Assembly: GCA_016213305.1 (NCBI GenBank) | Contig: JACRAV010000113.1 | Location: forward strand, 1-27,569 | Source: Candidatus Zixiibacteriota bacterium | GTDB taxonomy: Bacteria > Zixibacteria > MSB-5A5 > GN15 > FEB-12 | Reading direction: 5' to 3' | Length of the DNA: 27,569 nt | Shown here: positions 1 to 6,607 of the stretch, in pieces | Numbering within the stretch: the stretch's first letter is position 1 | Layout: each line of letters starts with the position of its first letter | Made by a program: the position numbers and the translations under genes | Notes under the pieces: generated by a model | Seen by the model: the letters and a program-made list of their open reading frames with translations, nothing else | Databases searched by the model: none | What the model was told of the DNA's origin: nothing

Positions 1-8
1 GATAGGCG

Positions 9-31
9 AATTTGTCAAGCCCAAAATGGGC
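9..31. repeat. Intergenic 12-mer AATTTGTCAAGC with small hairpin (copy 1)
   Basis: The 12-mer at 9-20 recurs exactly at 20010-20021 and 20757-20768. It overlaps a short hairpin (GCCCA, loop AAA, TGGGC at 19-31), and a near copy of the first half (CGATTTGTC) follows at 32-40. Read on the minus strand the 12-mer contains a perfect TTGACA, so this copy could instead be the -35 box of a divergent gene whose -10 lies outside the window. Confidence 0.45.
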
Positions 32-112
32 CGATTTGTCCGACAGCCGCCATCAATGCCAGTCACCAGTTTGGCCGCGAACTGCGTAGACCATCCACCG
101 CCAACTTGCCTC

Positions 113-141
113 TTTACAACAGGCGGCGGTTGGGTTATACT
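113..141 (+). promoter_or_regulatory. Sigma70-type promoter of the GlmL-like operon
   Basis: TTTACA at 113-118 (5 of 6 to consensus) and TATACT at 136-141 (5 of 6) are separated by exactly 17 bases. Transcription would start near 148, leaving a leader of about 70 bases before the ATG at 220. This also argues against a start codon at 106, which would lie inside or upstream of the promoter. Confidence 0.7.
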
Positions 142-219
142 GGGCGACTGACCGAGCCGGATACTCGCTTTACAACACGCCGGACCGGTTTCGGAAACGA
201 CGACGGACAGAGGACAGGC

Positions 220-2082
220 ATGGCCAGGTTTACACGACCCGAAGATATAAAAGTAATTGTAGCCACCGACTGCGGATCCACGACCACCAAAGCAATCCTC
301 ATCGAGTATCACGACGGCGAATACCGCCTAATGACGCGCGGTGAGGCCCCGACCACGGTGGAAGCGCCGTTCGAAGACGTCACCATGGGGGTGCTCAACG
401 CCGTGGCCGAACTTGAAGAGCTGTCGGGGCGCAAAATTCTAGATGAGAACGGCAAGTTTATCAGTCCCTCGAACGGCAAGGTCGGCACCGATGTGTATAT
501 ATCGACTTCATCCGCCGGCGGCGGATTACAGATGATGGTAGCCGGAGTGGTGCGCTCGATGACCGCCGAATCGGCCGAACGCGCGGCCCTTGGCGCGGGG
601 GCGATCGTGATGGATGTCATCGCATCCAACGACAAGCGCCTCCCCCACCAGCAGATCGAACGCATCCGCCACCTTCGCCCCGACATGATTCTGCTCTCGG
701 GCGGCATCGATGGCGGCACGACCACTCACGTGGTCGAGATCGCCGAACTGGTATCGGCGGCGGACCCCCGCCCCCGTCTCGGCACCGGCTACAAGCTCCC
801 GATCATTTACGCCGGCAATGTCGAAGCCCGCGACCCGGTCAAGGAGGCGCTGTCGGACAAAGTTGATCTTCGCATTGTCGATAACCTTCGTCCGGTTCTG
901 GAGCGTGAAAATCTCGGCCCGGCGCGCGAAGAGATTCATGAACTGTTCATGGAACACGTCATGGCCCAGGCCCCCGGATACAAGAAGCTGATGTCCTGGA
1001 CCGATGCGCCGATCATGCCGACCCCCGGCGCGGTGGGGCTGATTATTCAGACGATTGCCAACCAGTATAATATCGAAGCGGTCGGGGTGGATATCGGAGG
1101 CGCGACCACCGACGTTTTCTCGGTCTTCCGCCCGGACGGCACCACGCCGGTGTTCAACCGGACGGTTTCGGCCAATCTGGGGATGTCGTACTCCATATCG
1201 AATGTGTTTGCCGAGGCGACCCTTCCGATGGTGATGCGATGGGTGCCGTTTGTCATGGATGAGCGGGACCTGCGCAACCGGGTCAAGAACAAGATGATTC
1301 GCCCGACCACGATCCCGCAGTCGATGGAAGAATTGATCTTCGAGCAGGCGATCGCGAAGGAAGCGCTTCGCCTCGCCTTCATTCAGCACCGGAGTTTTGC
1401 GTCCTCCCTTAAAGGAGTTCAGCAACAGCGCACCATTGCTGAAGCGTTCGAACAGACCACCTCGGGCGCATCGATCGTCAACATGATGACGCTGAACATG
1501 CTGATCGGTTCGGGCGGGGTGCTGTCGCACGCGCCGCGCCGCCAGCAGTCGGCGCTTATGATGATCGACGCTTTCCTGCCCGAAGGGGTGACCCGTCTGG
1601 CGGTCGATTCGATCTTCATGATGCCCCAGTTGGGCGTCCTGACGCAGGTCCAGCCCAAGGCGGCCACCGAGGTGTTCGAAAAAGATTGCCTGATTCACCT
1701 CGGCACCTGCATTGCACCGAGAGGTACGAGCAAGAAACCCGGTCCGGTGATGAAATACACGATCGAACTTCCCACCGGCACGGTGTCGGGGACGCTGAAC
1801 CATCTGGAGATGAAATTGCTACCGCTCGGGCTCGGCCCGGACGGGCTTCCGCAGACCGCCAAAGCGATTCTCGAACCGGATCGCACGTATGACGTCGGCG
1901 GCGGAAACGGCGTGAAAGTTGAAAAGGACATTCATGGGGGCGTGGTGGGCGTCATACTTGACGGTCGCGGCCGCCCGTTCGACCTCTCCACCATCTCGGA
2001 GCAGGAACGGGTCAAGTACCTCACCCGCTGGATGGCCGAACTCGATATTTATCCGGTCAAAAACGATCAGATAGTCCGCTGA
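220..2082 (+). CDS. GlmL/MutL-like ASKHA ATPase (glutamate mutase reactivase family)
   Basis: This 620-residue protein belongs to the MutL/GlmL family, whose characterised members are ATP-dependent reactivators of adenosylcobalamin-dependent glutamate mutase. Visible ASKHA motifs are the first phosphate loop ATDCGSTTTKA near residue 15, STSSAGGGLQ near 105, LLSGGIDGG near 160 and the second phosphate loop GVDIGGATTDVF near 290. It is longer than mutase-operon GlmL proteins (about 460 residues, from memory). The extra C-terminal part, roughly residues 460-620, contains GGVVGVILDGRGRPF. The ATG at 220 is preferred over an in-frame TTG at 106 because AGAGGA lies just upstream of it and the promoter sits at 113-141. 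No mutase subunit gene (glmS, glmE or a B12-binding protein) is nearby, so the real client is unknown. The family call is strong and the glutamate mutase role is weak. Confidence 0.85.
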   Translation: MARFTRPEDIKVIVATDCGSTTTKAILIEYHDGEYRLMTRGEAPTTVEAPFEDVTMGVLNAVAELEELSGRKILDENGKFISPSNGKVGTDVYISTSSAGGGLQMMVAGVVRSMTAESAERAALGAGAIVMDVIASNDKRLPHQQIERIRHLRPDMILLSGGIDGGTTTHVVEIAELVSAADPRPRLGTGYKLPIIYAGNVEARDPVKEALSDKVDLRIVDNLRPVLERENLGPAREEIHELFMEHVMAQAPGYKKLMSWTDAPIMPTPGAVGLIIQTIANQYNIEAVGVDIGGATTDVFSVFRPDGTTPVFNRTVSANLGMSYSISNVFAEATLPMVMRWVPFVMDERDLRNRVKNKMIRPTTIPQSMEELIFEQAIAKEALRLAFIQHRSFASSLKGVQQQRTIAEAFEQTTSGASIVNMMTLNMLIGSGGVLSHAPRRQQSALMMIDAFLPEGVTRLAVDSIFMMPQLGVLTQVQPKAATEVFEKDCLIHLGTCIAPRGTSKKPGPVMKYTIELPTGTVSGTLNHLEMKLLPLGLGPDGLPQTAKAILEPDRTYDVGGGNGVKVEKDIHGGVVGVILDGRGRPFDLSTISEQERVKYLTRWMAELDIYPVKNDQIVR

Positions 2083-2101
2083 GTTGAAAGGATACGGAAA
2101 T

Positions 2102-2887
2102 ATGAACGGTAAGTCCCCTCAGGTCGCTCGTTGCCTCGCCGGTGCGCTGGCCTTTCTGCTCATGGGAATTGCCACCCTGTCGGCCGGGACATTTGAGAGC
2201 TTCAATGGGAAGTTCCATATCACCTACCCCGACACCTGGGACCGGATTGATTATCGCTCGGTCGATTTCTATCTGACCCGCTCCAACCCGAATCCTGAAT
2301 TGCTGGACTACGAGGCGGTCTTTGCCCCGATTTCGGACCAGAAGTTTTTTGACGGTCCTTATCTCCTGCTGACCATCGATACCATCGGTGAACTAATCGG
2401 ACCGACAAAAGATTCGGCGCTGGTCTCGATCGCAAGGGGATTCGGCAATAAGATCGACAGCACATTTTCCGGCGACCTGTTCGCCAATTTGCAGGCAGAT
2501 GCTCCCCGGTACGACCCGACCACCCGCCTGCTGGTGGCGCAGACCGATATCCATGAAGGCCGGATCCTGACCAAACGGAACCTGCTGGTGGTCCGGCTAT
2601 ATGAGCATGGTCTCGCCAATTTCTATTTTTATGCTCCCGACTCGCTCTGGAACAGCTCGCTCCCGACGTTCGCGCAGATCGCCCGCTCATTCACGCCGGG
2701 CAGTCCGCAGGCCGGACCCACCAGAGAGAGCGTTAAGATCGCGGACATCGAATCCGGTGAAAAGAGTTCATCCCGTCCAAAAGCGGTCTGGTTGATCCCT
2801 CCGGGATTCGTTGTCATTCTGATAGCAATCATTGTCGCCCTGCGTAAACGAAAAGAGAGAGCCCGCCAGTCCGGCCAGGACTCTTAG
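2102..2887 (+). CDS. Exported, C-terminally membrane-anchored protein of unknown function
   Basis: The 261-residue product starts with a signal peptide (residues about 1-29, hydrophobic CLAGALAFLLMGIATLSAG). It then has an extracytoplasmic domain beginning with FNGKFHITYPDTWDRI, a pattern seen in PsbP-like or DUF1795-like exported domains. A C-terminal transmembrane segment (PPGFVVILIAIIVALRK) is followed by a basic tail. The chosen ATG has AAAGGA at 2087-2092; an upstream in-frame TTG at 2084 overlaps that ribosome-binding site. The gene is 19 bases after the GlmL-like gene and 14 bases before the KOW-domain gene, so the three are probably cotranscribed. I do not recognise a specific function. 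The topology predicts a periplasmic domain tethered to the inner membrane beside two cytoplasmic proteins. Confidence 0.8.
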   Translation: MNGKSPQVARCLAGALAFLLMGIATLSAGTFESFNGKFHITYPDTWDRIDYRSVDFYLTRSNPNPELLDYEAVFAPISDQKFFDGPYLLLTIDTIGELIGPTKDSALVSIARGFGNKIDSTFSGDLFANLQADAPRYDPTTRLLVAQTDIHEGRILTKRNLLVVRLYEHGLANFYFYAPDSLWNSSLPTFAQIARSFTPGSPQAGPTRESVKIADIESGEKSSSRPKAVWLIPPGFVVILIAIIVALRKRKERARQSGQDS

Positions 2888-2901
2888 CATCGAGGAATTC
2901 T

Positions 2902-4035
2902 GTGGGTCACGCTTATACACCCGGATTAAAAGTCACCGAAAAACTGCTCGTAAGAAAGCATCGTATTCTCCCGCTCAAAGGCGAAGTGATGGTCAGAGTC
3001 GGCGATATCGTCGGCCCCGATGATGTCGTCGCCCGCACCCATTTGCCGGGCGCGGTGGTGCCGCTCAACATCGCCAACCGACTGGGGATACCACCCGAAG
3101 ACCTCGAAATCGTGATGCTCAAGAAGATCGGCGACCGAATTCACGCCGGCGAACCGGTGGCCGCCAGCAAACCGCTTTTCGGTCTCAAATTCCTTGGCCA
3201 GTCGAAGTGCGAAGCCACGATTGACGGCACGATCGAGTCCATCTCCCACATCACGGGACAGGTGTTACAGCGCGGCGAACCGACGCCGGTCGAGGTGCGC
3301 GCCTATGTCCAGGGAGAAGTGCTCGAAGTTATCCCGCGCGAAGGCGTGGTGGTGCAGTGTCTCGCCTCGTTTGTGCAGGGGATATTCGGCATCGGCGGCG
3401 AGACTCACGGACCGATTCATATCGCGGTTCCCGACAACAAGACGGTGCTCACGCCGGAGTTCATCACGGCGAACATGAAGGGAAGAATCCTTGTCGGCGG
3501 TTCGCTGGTCACGGCGGACGCGATCAAGAAAGCGGTGTCGGTCGGAGCCAAAGGGATTGTGGTCGGCGGCTTTGACGACAAGGACCTTCGCGATTTCCTC
3601 GGTTACGATATCGGCGTGGCGATCACCGGCTCCGAGGATATCGGCGTGACCCTGGTGGTCACCGAAGGATTCGGACAGATCAACATGGCCCTTCGCACGT
3701 ATGAACTGCTCAAGGCGCACGAAGGTGAACTGGCCTCGATCAACGGCGCCACTCAGATACGAGCCGGAGTTATTCGGCCGGAAGTGGTCATTCCCAAGGC
3801 CGTCCAGAAAGGCGGGATGAAGGATGTCAACGCCGAGATCGAGGGGCTGAAAATCGGCTCGCCGGTGCGGGTGATTCGTCATCCGTATTTCGGTCGGCTC
3901 GGGTCGGTCAGCAAACTCCCGTCGCCTTTGCAAAAGCTCGATTCCGAATCGCACGCAAGGGTGCTGGAAGTTGAATTCGACGATGGCAAGCGGGCGCTGG
4001 TGCCCCGCGCAAATGTGGAAATGATCGAGAGCTAA
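2902..4035 (+). CDS. Barrel-sandwich/KOW-domain protein associated with GlmL-like ATPase
   Basis: This 377-residue protein starts at GTG with GAGGAA about 5 bases upstream. The N-terminal 140 residues hold Gly- and Val-rich segments (ILPLKGEVMVRVGDIVGPDDVVA; then KIGDRIHAGEPVA and GTIESISHITGQVLQRGEP) that look like barrel-sandwich hybrid folds of the NqrA/RnfC or lipoyl type, without an obvious lipoyl or biotinyl lysine motif. A central alpha/beta region contains GRILVGGSLVTADAIKKA and GAKGIVVGGF. The C-terminal 60 residues (GSPVRVIRHPYFGRLGSV ... VEFDDGKRALVPRANVEMIE) fit a KOW motif. No signal peptide is present, so it is likely cytoplasmic. It is the third gene of the unit with the GlmL-like ATPase. 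Its function is unknown to me; the domain readings are by eye and moderate in certainty. Confidence 0.75.
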   Translation: MGHAYTPGLKVTEKLLVRKHRILPLKGEVMVRVGDIVGPDDVVARTHLPGAVVPLNIANRLGIPPEDLEIVMLKKIGDRIHAGEPVAASKPLFGLKFLGQSKCEATIDGTIESISHITGQVLQRGEPTPVEVRAYVQGEVLEVIPREGVVVQCLASFVQGIFGIGGETHGPIHIAVPDNKTVLTPEFITANMKGRILVGGSLVTADAIKKAVSVGAKGIVVGGFDDKDLRDFLGYDIGVAITGSEDIGVTLVVTEGFGQINMALRTYELLKAHEGELASINGATQIRAGVIRPEVVIPKAVQKGGMKDVNAEIEGLKIGSPVRVIRHPYFGRLGSVSKLPSPLQKLDSESHARVLEVEFDDGKRALVPRANVEMIES

Positions 4036-4058
4036 GACAAATTTCTGCGTCAGCAGTA

Positions 4059-4081
4059 AGGGCCTCCCGTCGGGAGGCCCT
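4059..4081 (+). terminator. Hairpin after the GlmL-like operon (probable terminator)
   Basis: A perfect 10-bp stem, AGGGCCTCCC / GGGAGGCCCT, with loop GTC lies 24 bases after the KOW-gene stop. The position fits a transcription terminator, but the following bases (GCTCATTTAG) lack a real T run, so intrinsic termination would be weak. Confidence 0.5.
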
Positions 4082-4199
4082 GCTCATTTAGAAGACAAAG
4101 ACACGGTCGTTGTAGTCCGAAGCGGGTCATGGAATAAACTTCTCCCGGCGCAAGAGCCGGCCCCGAAGAGCCCCTATTTTGAGAGATGATTGAATCGCA

Positions 4200-4220
4200 G
4201 CGCACCGCTCCGCGGTGCGC
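4200..4220. repeat. Palindromic hairpin element
   Basis: Perfect 9-bp arms GCGCACCGC / GCGGTGCGC with loop TCC. It is the second of three hairpins between 4059 and 4269 and resembles REP-type intergenic palindromes. No T run follows on either strand. Confidence 0.5.
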
Positions 4221-4246
4221 GAACAGAGTACGGCGATCACCCAACA

Positions 4247-4269
4247 AGCCCACCGCAATGCGGTGGGCT
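4247..4269. repeat. Palindromic hairpin element
   Basis: Perfect 10-bp arms AGCCCACCGC / GCGGTGGGCT with loop AAT, 27 bases after the preceding hairpin and about 30 bases beyond the stop of the small minus-strand ORF. The core CACCGC/GCGGTG is shared with the 4200-4220 hairpin, so the two look like one family. Confidence 0.5.
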
Positions 4270-4300
4270 ACATAGATTTTGATGTTACCGCGACCTGCGC

Positions 4301-4501
4301 TTAACGGATGGTATCGAAGGTGCTGTCCACCACGCCACCCGACTGGGAGCGGGCCTCGTACGACGAATCCAGACGAGTCGAGTCCGCCATTTCTTCCGGC
4401 TTCCCCGCCGCGCCGACGTCTTCGTCTTTCGGCGTTGACTTACACGACAGGCACAGCGCGACAGCGGTGATGAGGATGGTTATGACAGAACGAGTATTCA
4501 T
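4301..4501 (-). CDS. Small exported or lipoprotein-like peptide, 66 residues
   Basis: The ORF encodes a basic N-terminus (MNTR), a hydrophobic stretch (VITILITAVALCLS) and Cys-Lys-Ser-Thr, then a polar, acidic tail ending STFDTIR. This looks like a small lipoprotein, but the lipobox CLS-C is atypical because it lacks Leu at -3. No Shine-Dalgarno sequence is visible; a weak TTGCCC-17-TTGAAT promoter (4511-4539) would start transcription only about 3 bases before the ATG. Flanks are hairpin-rich and the gene is isolated between two plus-strand operons. Function is unknown and the ORF could be fortuitous. Confidence 0.45.
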   Translation of the reverse strand: MNTRSVITILITAVALCLSCKSTPKDEDVGAAGKPEEMADSTRLDSSYEARSQSGGVVDSTFDTIR

Positions 4502-4510
4502 GGCGGTTAC

Positions 4511-4539
4511 ATTCAACAGGGAGAGGGCGGTGAGGGCAA
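4511..4539 (-). promoter_or_regulatory. Possible promoter of the small exported peptide
   Basis: On the minus strand, TTGCCC and TTGAAT (4 of 6 to TATAAT) are 17 bases apart, with the ATG 9 bases after the -10. The match is weak and only noted because the gene has no visible ribosome-binding site. Confidence 0.25.
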
Positions 4540-4592
4540 GTTTTAACGTAAGGACATGAAGCTCGTGGTGTCGTGTGCCCCGACCCGACACC

Positions 4593-4665
4593 GGGGAGCC
4601 GGCGGTGCGGTCAGGTGAGGACACCTGACCGCACCTATCGATCAAACGTCCGAGCCGGGCTCCCC
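4593..4665. repeat. Nested inverted repeat between the small ORF and tolQ
   Basis: An outer pair of arms, GGGGAGCC (4593-4600) and GGCTCCCC (4658-4665), encloses a perfect 14-bp stem GGTGCGGTCAGGTG (4604-4617) / CACCTGACCGCACC (4622-4635) with loop AGGA. On the plus strand the outer arm is followed by CCTGTTTTTGTTG. The structure could be a REP-like element, an intrinsic terminator with a long stem, or a structured RNA in the tolQ leader region. Confidence 0.6.
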
Positions 4666-4790
4666 CCTGTTTTTGTTGCTGTCCCCGGTCCAATTGCCTA
4701 CCCTGTGTAAATTAGTGGTCTGCGGCCCCGGAAGAGTTGTATGCAACCTCTTTCGTCGGCCGTAGTACAAAGACAGAAGGCAAGTTAGAC

Positions 4791-5489
4791 ATGATTATCA
4801 CCGTATCAGGTTCCATCTGGCAAATTGTCGGCGAATCGTCGGCCTTTGGCGCGTTCATCCTTGGCATACTCATCTTTATGTCCCTCATTTCGTGGGCGGT
4901 GATTATCCACAAGTGGCGGCAATTCAGGGGTGTTGAAGCCGACACCGTACGATTTCAAAAACAATTCACCCGCACCAAGCAGTTGAGCGATTCGATCGGA
5001 CAGGCCAAGGCCTGCCCCCGGTCCCCGCTCTCCCGCCTGTATCTGGCCGGGTATGAGGAGGCCGTGTCGATCTACGAGCAGAAAACCGGGGGAAATCAGC
5101 AAAGACAACGTGTCCCGCTCGACAGCGCCGATTTTGAGATTGTCGAGATGGCGATGGAGAAGACGCTGGTCGAGGAAGTCGGCTTGCTGGAGCGGCGGGT
5201 GATCTTCCTCGCCACCACCGCCTCGGCCGCGCCCTTTCTGGGTCTTCTGGGCACGGTGGTGGGAATTATGGATGCTTTCTGGTCGATCGGCGCGCGCGGA
5301 TCGGCCTCGCTGGCGGTGGTCGCGCCGGGTATTGCCGAGGCCTTGCTGGCCACGATTGTCGGCCTGGGGGCCGCGATCCCGGCCGTGATGGCCTACAACT
5401 GGGCCAATAACAAGACCAAGTACCTCAATGACGTCGCCTATGCGTTCATCCTCGACTTCATTTCCCGGGCGAAAAAGGAACAACTGTGA
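4791..5489 (+). CDS. tolQ: TolQ/ExbB-family proton-channel subunit
   Basis: This 232-residue inner-membrane protein is a MotA/TolQ/ExbB homologue. With TolR it would form the proton-driven motor of the Tol-Pal system. Three hydrophobic segments are visible: about residues 15-38 (AFGAFILGILIFMSLISWAVI), 137-160 (ATTASAAPFLGLLGTVVGIMDAF) and 178-202 (GIAEALLATIVGLGAAIPAVMAY). The motif GLLGTVVGIMDAF and the following GIAEALLATIVGL are typical of the family, and the length is normal for TolQ. The ATG at 4791 has AGAAGG about 10 bases upstream. The next gene starts at GTG 5486 inside the last codons (GTGA overlap), so TolQ and TolR are translationally coupled. Neighbours tolR, tolA, tolB, pal and cpoB confirm Tol rather than Exb. 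Confidence 0.95.
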   Translation: MIITVSGSIWQIVGESSAFGAFILGILIFMSLISWAVIIHKWRQFRGVEADTVRFQKQFTRTKQLSDSIGQAKACPRSPLSRLYLAGYEEAVSIYEQKTGGNQQRQRVPLDSADFEIVEMAMEKTLVEEVGLLERRVIFLATTASAAPFLGLLGTVVGIMDAFWSIGARGSASLAVVAPGIAEALLATIVGLGAAIPAVMAYNWANNKTKYLNDVAYAFILDFISRAKKEQL

Positions 5490-5923
5490 TTCGTCGCCCC
5501 CGACATCGGCAGTACCGGTCGATGGCCGACATCAACATTGCCAATCTGGTTGATGTCTGCCTGGTGCTGTTGATTATCTTCATGATCTCCGCGCCCCTGC
5601 TTCAATCCGGGATACAGGTTGATCTGCCGAAAACGCGGGCCAAGGTGATCACCGAGGAAACCTCAGGGGTGGTGGTGACAATCGACAAGAAGGGTGGGAT
5701 ATTCATCAACGATGTCTTCACCCGGTACGAGAATTTCGGGGCCGCGCTGGACAGGGAATTGAAATCCAAAGGGACCACATCGGTGTATCTGCGCGGCGAC
5801 TCAGTCGTCCCGTACGGCACCGCGATCGGGGTGATCGGCCGGATGAAAGAGATGGGGATCGAGTCGATCGGTCTGGTAACGGGGCACGACGATCAGAAGT
5901 CGTCCGCGACCAAACGCCGGTAG
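5486..5923 (+). CDS. tolR: TolR/ExbD-family stator protein
   Basis: This 145-residue protein has a short cytoplasmic N-terminus, a single transmembrane segment (about residues 20-41, NLVDVCLVLLIIFMISAPLL) and a periplasmic domain. The aspartate in NLVDV is residue 23, matching the conserved proton-pathway Asp of TolR. SGIQVDLPKTRA and the GVVVTIDKKGGIFIND segment are family-typical. The GTG start overlaps the tolQ stop as GTGA. tolA follows after 6 bases. It would act with TolQ to harvest proton-motive force for outer-membrane constriction. The basic N-terminal IRRPRHRQYR is consistent with an inside-positive topology. Confidence 0.93.
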   Translation: MIRRPRHRQYRSMADINIANLVDVCLVLLIIFMISAPLLQSGIQVDLPKTRAKVITEETSGVVVTIDKKGGIFINDVFTRYENFGAALDRELKSKGTTSVYLRGDSVVPYGTAIGVIGRMKEMGIESIGLVTGHDDQKSSATKRR

Positions 5924-5929
5924 GCAGTC

Positions 5930-6595
5930 ATGCACCGCGATATCGTCATATCAGTCATTTTTCACGTTATGGTCATCACCGCGCTGTGGGCCTCGGGACA
6001 ATTGATCAACGGCCATAAGATCAATCCCGACGATGTCATCAAAGTCTCTTTGGTGTCACTGCCGGAGCTTGCGCCATCCCCGCCGACCAGCGCCCCGCCG
6101 GCTCTCAAATCGGCGGAGCCGCCGGTGAGAGTCCCGAATACGAAAGCCAAACCGATTGCCGCCAAACCAAAGTCGAAACCAAAAGAGAAACCCAAACCAC
6201 AGCGAGAATTGACCGCCAAAGAGGAAGCCGAGCTGATGGCCAGGGCGGAAGGAAAGGCAGAGATCGGTCAGGCGGCCGGTTCGCCGTTTGCGGGGGCGAC
6301 GGTGGACAATGCCAACTTTGACTATCCGTATTGGTTCACACAGGCGTTTTATAAGATCCAGACCAACTGGCACAATCCGGTGGACGCCGACGGCCCGCTG
6401 GTGTGCGTGGTCTATTTCCAAGTGCTTAAGTCCGGACGGATCGTGGAAGCGCGGGTTGATAGAACCTCCGGTTTTCCTGCGTTCGATCAGGCGTGCGTGA
6501 CGGCGGTCGATCGCTCGTCCCCCTTCCCGCCGTTTCCGAAAGAGTTCGGCGATGAAATTCTCGGCATTACCATCCCTTTCAAATATCAACCCTGA
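5930..6595 (+). CDS. tolA: TolA/TonB-like energy transducer with a short spacer
   Basis: The 221-residue product has an N-terminal membrane anchor (HRDIVISVIFHVMVITALWASG), a Pro/Lys-rich spacer (about residues 48-95, PPTSAPPALKSAEPPV ... KPKSKPKEKPKPQ), a short charged helix (ELTAKEEAELMARAEGKAEIG) and a TonB_C/TolA-type domain. That last domain shows FYKIQTNWHNPVDADG, VVYFQVLKSGRIVEARVDRTSGFPAFDQACVTAV and PFPPFPKEF. In the Tol system TolA links TolQR to TolB and Pal across the periplasm. The spacer is far shorter than the long helical domain of E. coli TolA (about 420 residues in total), so the protein is TonB-like in build; its place between tolR and tolB supports the TolA role. It lies 6 bases after tolR. 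Confidence 0.85.
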   Translation: MHRDIVISVIFHVMVITALWASGQLINGHKINPDDVIKVSLVSLPELAPSPPTSAPPALKSAEPPVRVPNTKAKPIAAKPKSKPKEKPKPQRELTAKEEAELMARAEGKAEIGQAAGSPFAGATVDNANFDYPYWFTQAFYKIQTNWHNPVDADGPLVCVVYFQVLKSGRIVEARVDRTSGFPAFDQACVTAVDRSSPFPPFPKEFGDEILGITIPFKYQP

Positions 6596-6607
6596 TTACG
6601 GATTACC

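Noticed and set aside
106..219. 38-residue N-terminal extension of the GlmL-like protein starting at TTG 106
   Set aside because: The region contains a near-perfect promoter (113-141), and the ATG at 220 has a good ribosome-binding site directly before the conserved domain.
526..1803. Long antisense open frame (425 codons) on the minus strand within the GlmL-like gene
   Set aside because: It lacks any recognisable domain and has the Arg/His-rich composition typical of a G+C-rich antisense shadow; the plus-strand frame is clearly the gene.
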